In this document: one piece after another, positions 58,335-64,000 of the stretch
Numbering within the stretch: position 1 is the first letter of the stretch
Layout of the letters: the number at the start of each line of letters is the position of its first letter
DNA from: Aquanectria penicillioides
Lineage: Eukaryota; Ascomycota; Sordariomycetes; Hypocreales; Nectriaceae
Assembly: GCA_003415625.1 (NCBI GenBank)
Contig: PYIU01000004.1
Span: 4,774,001-4,838,000 of the forward strand
DNA length: 64,000 bases
Reading direction: 5' to 3'
The notes under the pieces: model-generated
Databases searched by the model: none
What the model saw: the letters and a program-made list of their open reading frames with translations, nothing else
Told to the model about the DNA's origin: nothing
Position numbers and translations under genes: made by a program

Positions 58335-60148
58335 ATGATTGACCCGGCCAGAGCGAATTACAGATACATCCTTCTAACTTCGTCAAATAGGAGCCAACAG
58401 ACCCCAGGGCGATATGGCGGAAGCCGAGAGCCCCAATCAAAACGAACGCGTGTTCTCCACGCCTGTGAAGCCTGTCGCTCCAAAAAGGTTCGTGTAAGTC
58501 CGAAAGCACACCACCGCGTTCATCTCCTTCCCTCAACCTTACCATCGATGCCCTCTAGTGTGATGGCATATTGCCTACTTGTAAGGCTTGTGCGCGGAGA
58601 AGGAAGCAGTGCGTCTACAGAGAGAGGCGCGATACCGACAATCTTCTCGGGGTGCTACGGGATCACGCGAGCCTCATCGAGCAGCTCAGGACTTCGCCAG
58701 AGGATGAAACAATCAAGCTTGTACTGGAACTGCGGAAGACGCCCGATTTCGCCTCGGTACTCAAGTCGGCAAATGGCAGCATGCACAGCATGTACCGTCC
58801 TTCAGCTCTCCGAACCGACAAGGCTGTTTCACCGCCCACGTATTCGGGTCTCGAGTTTGAACTAGCCGTTCGCCACCCAAGAGTCTACCGCCTGCTTCCA
58901 CGACCCAAGATCGCGTCGTTTACTTTCAACCCGCTCTTGCAACCCGCCCGGATTTGGTTCCCTACGTCTGGTCCCTCGGAATACCACCCCGTGGTGGTCG
59001 AAAGAGTCAAACAGACCAGATGGCCGCTTTCGAAACCGTCAGGCCATGGATATGATAGCGATGCGGATCAGCTCCAAAATTGCGATGATCGGCTCCATCA
59101 ATTAGAGATGGCCTACTGGACGAGGGTACCAATAAGCAATGACCTCACTGCCAAGGTCATCTCCCTGTATCTAGAAGTGACGCATCCAGTATTTGCATTC
59201 TTTGACGCGGACCTTTTCCCGCACGACCTTGTCGAACAACAGCTTCAACTCTGCTCACCCTTTCTTGTCGGCGCACTACTATCATATGCCCTTGTATGTC
59301 AATTCTCGGCCGATGACCCATGGTAAACGTTGGCCTATACTTAGACAGCAATGTGAACAGCAAACATATGCCGCCATAGACACCACAGCTACTGCGTTAA
59401 GCACAACCTTCTTCCACGAAGCCTAGACTTTCTGGCGCGCCGAGCGAACGTCTGATTCTAGCCTAAACCTGGCCGCCATGATGGTCTTGAACTATAGTTG
59501 TCACCCGCACCCGAACCAAGTATCAGTCGAAGAGTTGTTCGATGACGGCCGTCGCATGGGAGAGCGTATGAAGGTGTTCGGCGTTCCGTTCTTGCGCCGA
59601 GAGATCGCCACCAAAGATTCCACTTTCCTTTGCGGAGGCCAAGTATCAGAAGCTTCTGGACTGGGCAGATAGCCTCCCGGCCGAGTCTCGCCAACGGAAA
59701 AAATCCAGCCCATGTCATTCTGTGCCAGTGAGTAGCTTCGAAGCAAGGGTGATCAATACCTTCTGTATCCTCTTGGCATAAAGGTATATGGGAGCTCATT
59801 CAAGAACTACTAGTATCCTCTTTCATTAAACGGTCGCCAATATATTCGTCCCGCTCATGCAAACGCAGAATTTTCGTTGCCACCTTCATCATCTTTCATG
59901 CCAAAGGCTCACCAGCAGCCTTATTTCGAGCTACGACAAATCAACTAAAGCAAATCACGCTCGCTTGCCGAGTTCCTAACCTAAGAACTTTCTACTCGAC
60001 AGCTCCCTACGCAGCGATGCTTCATATAACTAATGCAATGTTGAAGGATGCTGCGGTTGTCCGCGAAGGTGTCATGACTGGCCAAGAGGCCAATCATAGT
60101 CGGGCTATACGAGGTTTTCTTAAACGTCGAGGCGAAGCTTTAGGGTAG
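58335..60148 (+). pseudogene. Zn2Cys6 transcription factor gene with nonsense and frameshift lesions
   Basis: Exons 58,335-58,493, 58,559-59,293 and from 59,349 are joined by GT-AG introns of 65 and 55 bp. The first intron splits the zinc cluster. Once spliced, it is C44-x2-C47-x6-C54-x6-C61-x2-C64-x6-C71 (CEACRSKKVR / CDGILPTCKACARRRKQC), flanked by basic residues. The fungal regulator domain follows (LYLEVTHPVFAFFDADLF, LAAMMVLNYSC, GRRMGERMKVFGV, KYQKLLDWADSLPAES). The C-terminal part at 59,895-60,148 reads SPAALFRATTNQLKQITL, LRTFYSTAPYAAMLHITNAM. Lesions: TAG at 59,424-59,426 in HEA*TFW, a one-base shift near 59,627-59,640, and another in the A-run near 59,698. The full length is otherwise present, so inactivation looks recent. 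Its former targets might be the neighbouring genes, but that is inference. Confidence 0.75.
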
Positions 60149-60495
60149 GAGAATCGAAACTCGTGGGGCTGTGGCTGAGTCGAGGCGGAGCCAGGTTCCG
60201 TAATTTAACACTACGGCTTGTCAGGGCTAGAAAACGCCTTGCCAGCCAAACAGGCCAATTCCTAAAGTCAATAGGTGGGTGGAACCTCAAGCTGAGTCTC
60301 ACCTCAGCCATGCGCCGTACGGGGTATCCGTAGAGTTCTGGCGGTGGACACCAAGGCAAGGCAACAGACAGGGCAAGAAAAAGCCTTGTACGGGCTCGCA
60401 AATTTAACATCATTTTTGGTATTTCCTTGGGATGCAATAATCTGCTAATTTCTTGCGTGGTGTCCCGCGGTCGTTCCGCTCGCTAACTGCTCAGC
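60149..60495 (+). promoter_or_regulatory. Presumed promoter of the patatin-like gene
   Basis: A 347-bp spacer with no gene. The antisense frame at 60,437-60,120 has no features. CTCAGC precedes the ATG at 60,496. Confidence 0.35.
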
Positions 60496-61700
60496 ATGTC
60501 ACTCCGAACCGCCTTCAAGCACGCAAACGGAGCGCGTCTCCTCGCGCTGGACGGCGGCGGTGTCAGAGGCATTGCGTCCCTCGTTATTCTACAAGAAATC
60601 ATGCATCGTGTTCAAAAACGGTTGCACCTAGCAGAGCCGTGTCGCCCAGCAGACTACTTTGAGCTGGGTGCTGGCACGAGCACTGGTGGCATTATTGGCA
60701 TAATGCTTTTTCGGCTTCGCATGACCACCCACCAGGCCATTGAGATGTACGATAGTATTGCAAGGCAGATCTTTAGCCCGAGGCTTTATGGGTACAATGT
60801 TGATTTCTTGGGCCCTCGATTTGGATCAGTGATCAACAACGCCAAGACCATGGTTCAACATAGCCGCTTTGATGACGTGGCTCTGAAGAGTGCTATTGAA
60901 GAGGTTGTTGGGAAATATGGGCTCGATGACAATGACAAGAACCTCAAGGGCGAAGCTCCTCTTTACCACCCGAAGGCGGGAAAGCTGTAAGTTGCAATCG
61001 TTTTCATGCCGCTATGTAGTCTAATTGTGCAACCAGTATTTTATGCACTACCGCCCAAAATAGAGCTGAGAATGTTCTGATGCGATCATACGCACATGAC
61101 CCAAACGAAATACGCTCCATTTCAAATGACATAATGAGGGACCATCGCAACAAAATCACCATTAGTCTCGCCACACGTGCTACCTCGGCTGCACCCACGT
61201 ATTTCCCAGAGGTCATCTGGACCCCTGAGGAGCAGAAGACTCTGGTGTTCTGGGATGGCGGCCTTCTCAACAACAATCCAATAGATCAGTTATGGTCTTC
61301 GAGATTTGACCTCGTCAAGAACAACGAGCCAGAGCCACCGATATCATGTGTTATCAGCTTGGGAACTGGGTATCTTGGACCGGGCAGCTCTCCTGGCAAC
61401 TCATGGTTTCGCCTTGCGGGAGTGGCATCATCGGTCATGGACTTTGCTACTAATACCAACGCGAAAGGCAAGGACTTCTCACGGCATATTTCGCGTCTGA
61501 ATCAAAGGCCCGAATATAAAAATACAGCATACATTCGCTTCAACCCAGCTCTTGCCGGCAGCAATATTGGCTTGGCCGATTATGCTAAGATTCAAGATCT
61601 TAAGGACCTTGCGCAAGAGTTCGTTCAGAGGGACGACTCTCAGCCTTGGATTGAAAAAGCAGTCGACGCTATTGTCGCTAAGGAAGCGATTGAGAGGTGA
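60496..61700 (+). CDS. Patatin-like phospholipase (384 aa)
   Basis: Exons are 60,496-60,986 and 61,037-61,700 with a 50-bp intron (GTAAGT...ACCAG), in phase. The protein is a single patatin domain. The oxyanion-hole loop is D19-G-G-G-V-R-G25, the nucleophile Ser62 lies in GAGTSTGG, and the catalytic Asp237 lies in FWDGGLLNNNP. CTTAQNRAENVLMRSY after the splice is also a family landmark. It would hydrolyse acyl esters of phospholipids (PLA2 type). There is no signal peptide or membrane segment, so cytosolic. It lacks the NB-ARC/TPR or ankyrin extensions that many fungal patatins carry in NLR-like proteins, and is a short stand-alone form. Intact, with the whole triad of motifs. Confidence 0.88.
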
Positions 61701-62358
61701 CGAATATTGTTCAAACATGAGTCTTTTACACAGTTGTTGACAGGGGCTTGTGCGGTAGGGGTTCTCTGTAGATAAGAATCCTTTGCATTAAACTGGAAAA
61801 CCTCGCCAAATTTGAAATACCCTGGAAAAAATAGGGGTCAAGGTGACGTAGTCAAAGCAGTTCGGACTTCGCTGATGTCCGAGTGATGAGTCACGCGTCT
61901 CACTCACAACGCCGAAAGTGTCAACCATGCGCAGGTACTTGCGAGCCAATACACTTTGACAGCGCAGGGAAAAAAAGATGACGAGCTTTGCAAGTAATCT
62001 AGTTGACGAAGAAAGAAGGTTAAGTGGATAGAATAACGTGAGAATTCAGAATCTTGGTACACCTCTGTGTCTGTTTTGGATACTATCTCTTTGGTTAATC
62101 TACTCTGGCGTAGTGGAGATGTAGTCAATCTGATCTGTTACCCTATATTCCTAGCCCAAGGGTGCCAGAGAGTGTGCATGAATAATAACTAGAAAGTTCT
62201 TTTCTCATTGATTCTTTTTTTTTTTTTTTTTAAATTTCGTGGAATTACTCTTCATTACGCCCCTCTATATCGTAGTCGCGCATTAATCCTGAATTAAAGT
62301 GAACTTTTCCTACCTACCATAACGATCCCAACCTCTAACACCTTTTTAACTGCAGAAT
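61701..62358. other. Convergent intergenic region
   Basis: 3' ends of the patatin and membrane-protein genes face each other. It contains a T-run at about 62,216-62,231. No gene is seen; the frame at 62,128-61,904 lacks features. Confidence 0.5.
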
Positions 62359-63540
62359 TCAAGTTCTATATCTTGCAAACTGGACTTCGGATGATGTTGA
62401 AGACGCGTCTCCCCTTCCCTTGTCTTCTGAATCTGCTAGCCCGTCACTGTCACGGTCGCTATTACTTTGGCGCCTGTGACTGTGTATCGTAATTTGGGTA
62501 GTCTTTACCGGAGCAGATTCCTGACCTTGCGCAATATGTCTATTTTCTCCCTTTCCAACACGGACTTCATACTCGGGTGTTGCTTCTCCGTTGGCTCCTG
62601 CGAGATGCCTTTGCCTTTCTCCATTGAACGTCTCCAAAGCCACATCATTCGTTCGAGCCGCAGGGTGACTGTGAGTGTAGGAACTGTCGTTTCTCGAACC
62701 TCGTGTCAATTCGACTAATCGGTTGAGGATGCTAAACTCAAGCTTGAGTTTGATGCTGTACACAAGTGGCTTCCAAGCCGTTTGAATATTGAAGAGATCG
62801 GAGAACTCCAGAGCTAGGATCGTTACGTCTAAGAGGACGATGAGGATGTTGACGTGGATGAGGTGGTTCATCACCTGGCGTGTCCTAGTGTTGCCAAGGC
62901 TTTTTTCTAACTTGAGCCGCTTTAGTGTTTCCCAGACGTACAGCCCCGAAATGATGAGCTCCTGGATAAAGAAGACGCTCAGCTGGATCTTCTCGTAAAT
63001 GGAGTATGGAGTCTCGAACGGTTCCGGGTTGGCCGAGTTGGTGCCGTAAACCAAGACAATGATGGGAAGATGCAACCACAGTGCATCGATGATGATCAGG
63101 AACAAGACCATCCGCAGCCGGCGCTGGTTGCGCATTACAATATGTAGTCGAGAGTAAAGCACAACCGATTGTCCAGTGACCATGGTGCACCATCCTATCA
63201 GAATTAGAGTCGCAGCAAGATTAGATACATTGGAGAGCTCAAGGTGCTTGATGAGGTACCCGGTGCCATTAAAGGCAATGCCCCAAGTGGCGACCAGGAA
63301 GCTCCAGAAGTAGAGGCCTCCACGCCTCTTGAAGGAGCTGAAAATGTAAACATTCAGTTCCAGAACATTGTAAAATGCAATGCTAATGAAGACGCAGATG
63401 ACCACGGCGGCAACGCCACTGCTCGTGCTGGTATCAATCATGTTGGCCGACCCTAGGCTGAGGTCTAGGCGTTTCGACTCGGGGCAGATAATGAACCGTA
63501 GGACCGTGCGAAGGAACAGAACCAGAAAGGAAGAGGACAA
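62359..63540 (-). CDS. Seven-helix integral membrane protein, DUF7703-like (360-393 aa)
   Basis: A single minus-strand exon. Seven hydrophobic segments are visible: VAAVVICVFISIAFYNVLEL; LYFWSFLVATWGIAFNG; LAATLILIGWCTMVTGQSVV; LRMVLFLIIIDALWLHLPII; KIQLSVFFIQELIISGLYVW; LIHVNILIVLLDVTILALEF; and a shorter, less certain one near LVYSIKLKLEF. VLYSRLHIV and QELIISGLYVWE are landmarks of a fungal rhodopsin-like family (DUF7703, function not established). The C-terminal 100 residues are a hydrophilic, Ser/Asp-rich cytoplasmic tail. Met34 (63,441) is a likely alternative start, because helix 1 begins shortly after it and residues 1-33 are not typical. No retinal-binding lysine is obvious. Probably plasma or internal membrane. 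Confidence 0.75.
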   Translation of the reverse strand: MSSSFLVLFLRTVLRFIICPESKRLDLSLGSANMIDTSTSSGVAAVVICVFISIAFYNVLELNVYIFSSFKRRGGLYFWSFLVATWGIAFNGTGYLIKHLELSNVSNLAATLILIGWCTMVTGQSVVLYSRLHIVMRNQRRLRMVLFLIIIDALWLHLPIIVLVYGTNSANPEPFETPYSIYEKIQLSVFFIQELIISGLYVWETLKRLKLEKSLGNTRTRQVMNHLIHVNILIVLLDVTILALEFSDLFNIQTAWKPLVYSIKLKLEFSILNRLVELTRGSRNDSSYTHSHPAARTNDVALETFNGERQRHLAGANGEATPEYEVRVGKGENRHIAQGQESAPVKTTQITIHSHRRQSNSDRDSDGLADSEDKGRGDASSTSSEVQFARYRT

Positions 63541-64000
63541 TCACGCGGCTGGCGCCAATGTTTGGGAGCGAGGACTTGCAATTTTCATACTTCATCAACC
63601 TGACCCGTTGACAGCACGCAGCACACCCAAGACTACGACCCGGGAACCTCTTCCAATGTACTCCTGGTAAAGTATAAGTTGTGCTATATGATTAATGAAG
63701 CCAGCTAGGCTCACTCATGCTCGGTAAACAGGCCATTTGTTCCAGTTCATGACTACACGGCCACCATGATTCTCGCCGCCTCCAGCAGCCATCCCAAGAG
63801 TTGCGCTTGGCATGGATTGTTTGAAGGGGTAACACTGAAAATTTAAACTATCTGGGGATATTGATTGGGTCGCTTTAGCGGTGATTCGGATTCCTCCGGA
63901 TTTGCAGTGCCATGGGGTAGCACAATAACCTCGTCTCCAGAGTGGAGCGAGCGCCCCCAGGACCAGACATCATCCCGGTTGTATTCAGGCCTCGAAGATC
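63541..64000. other. Right edge, no supported gene
   Basis: Promoter side of the membrane-protein gene plus 300 bp of unassigned sequence. A short plus-strand frame starting with ATG near 63,767 (MILAASSSHPKS) ends quickly. Confidence 0.4.

Noticed and set aside
1..64000. CRISPR array, rRNA operon, bacterial operon signals
   Set aside because: No regular spacer-repeat array, rRNA core sequence or Shine-Dalgarno-led polycistrons were seen; the genes have spliceosomal introns.

Overview
The window looks like nuclear DNA of a filamentous ascomycete (Pezizomycotina). The genes have short GT-AG introns of about 50-75 bp with CTRAY-like branch sites. They encode families typical of moulds: Clr5-ankyrin, Zn2Cys6 regulators, secreted PI-PLC, sulfatase, patatin and a DUF7703-like membrane protein. 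An AT-rich block carries the pattern of repeat-induced point mutation (RIP). The species cannot be named from the sequence alone.

Positions 1 to about 25,060 form an AT-rich block that is almost free of open frames. It is a stack of dead transposons. (1) A plus-strand Ty3/gypsy relic at 1-3,724 ends in a polypurine tract. (2) An undiagnosed stretch covers 3,725-8,640. (3) A minus-strand Ty1/copia relic lies at 8,640-11,780. (4) A 12.3-kb minus-strand LTR element of Ty3/gypsy type spans 11,786-24,097, with two 311-bp LTRs that differ only by transitions and a 5-bp target duplication (CCCTT). (5) A 2,086-bp TA-flanked Tc1/mariner-pogo-like DNA transposon with 35-bp inverted repeats (21,238-23,323) is inserted inside (4). 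The younger DNA transposon is less mutated than its host, so the nesting gives a relative age order.

From about 25.3 kb the composition becomes normal. Genes that look intact are a two-exon hypothetical gene (25,387-26,159), a 1,149-aa Clr5-ankyrin protein (26,631-30,207), a small secreted cysteine-rich protein (36,544-36,918), a secreted PI-PLC-X protein (46,564-48,034), a kelch-repeat single-pass membrane protein (50,188-52,280), a seven-exon secreted sulfatase (53,016-55,583, minus), a patatin-like phospholipase (60,496-61,700) and a seven-helix DUF7703-like membrane protein (62,359-63,540, minus).

Between about 34.0 and 43.8 kb lies a graveyard of broken enzyme and regulator genes: a dimeric alpha/beta-barrel monooxygenase-like gene, the C-terminus of an aromatic-ring FAD monooxygenase, a regulator fragment, the N-terminus of a short-chain dehydrogenase, a fumarylacetoacetate-hydrolase-family gene and a glyoxalase/extradiol-dioxygenase-like fragment. 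Together they look like a decayed aromatic-catabolism or secondary-metabolism cluster. A further, almost full-length but broken, Zn2Cys6 regulator lies at 58,335-60,148, next to a fragment of another regulator at 56.9-57.5 kb.

Non-coding points of interest are five 10-bp TGACGYGATG-like elements at about 20-bp spacing just upstream of the sulfatase, a diverged 170-bp direct duplication upstream of the PI-PLC gene, and a GC-AG intron in the kelch gene. All family calls come from reading translations by eye; no database search was run.
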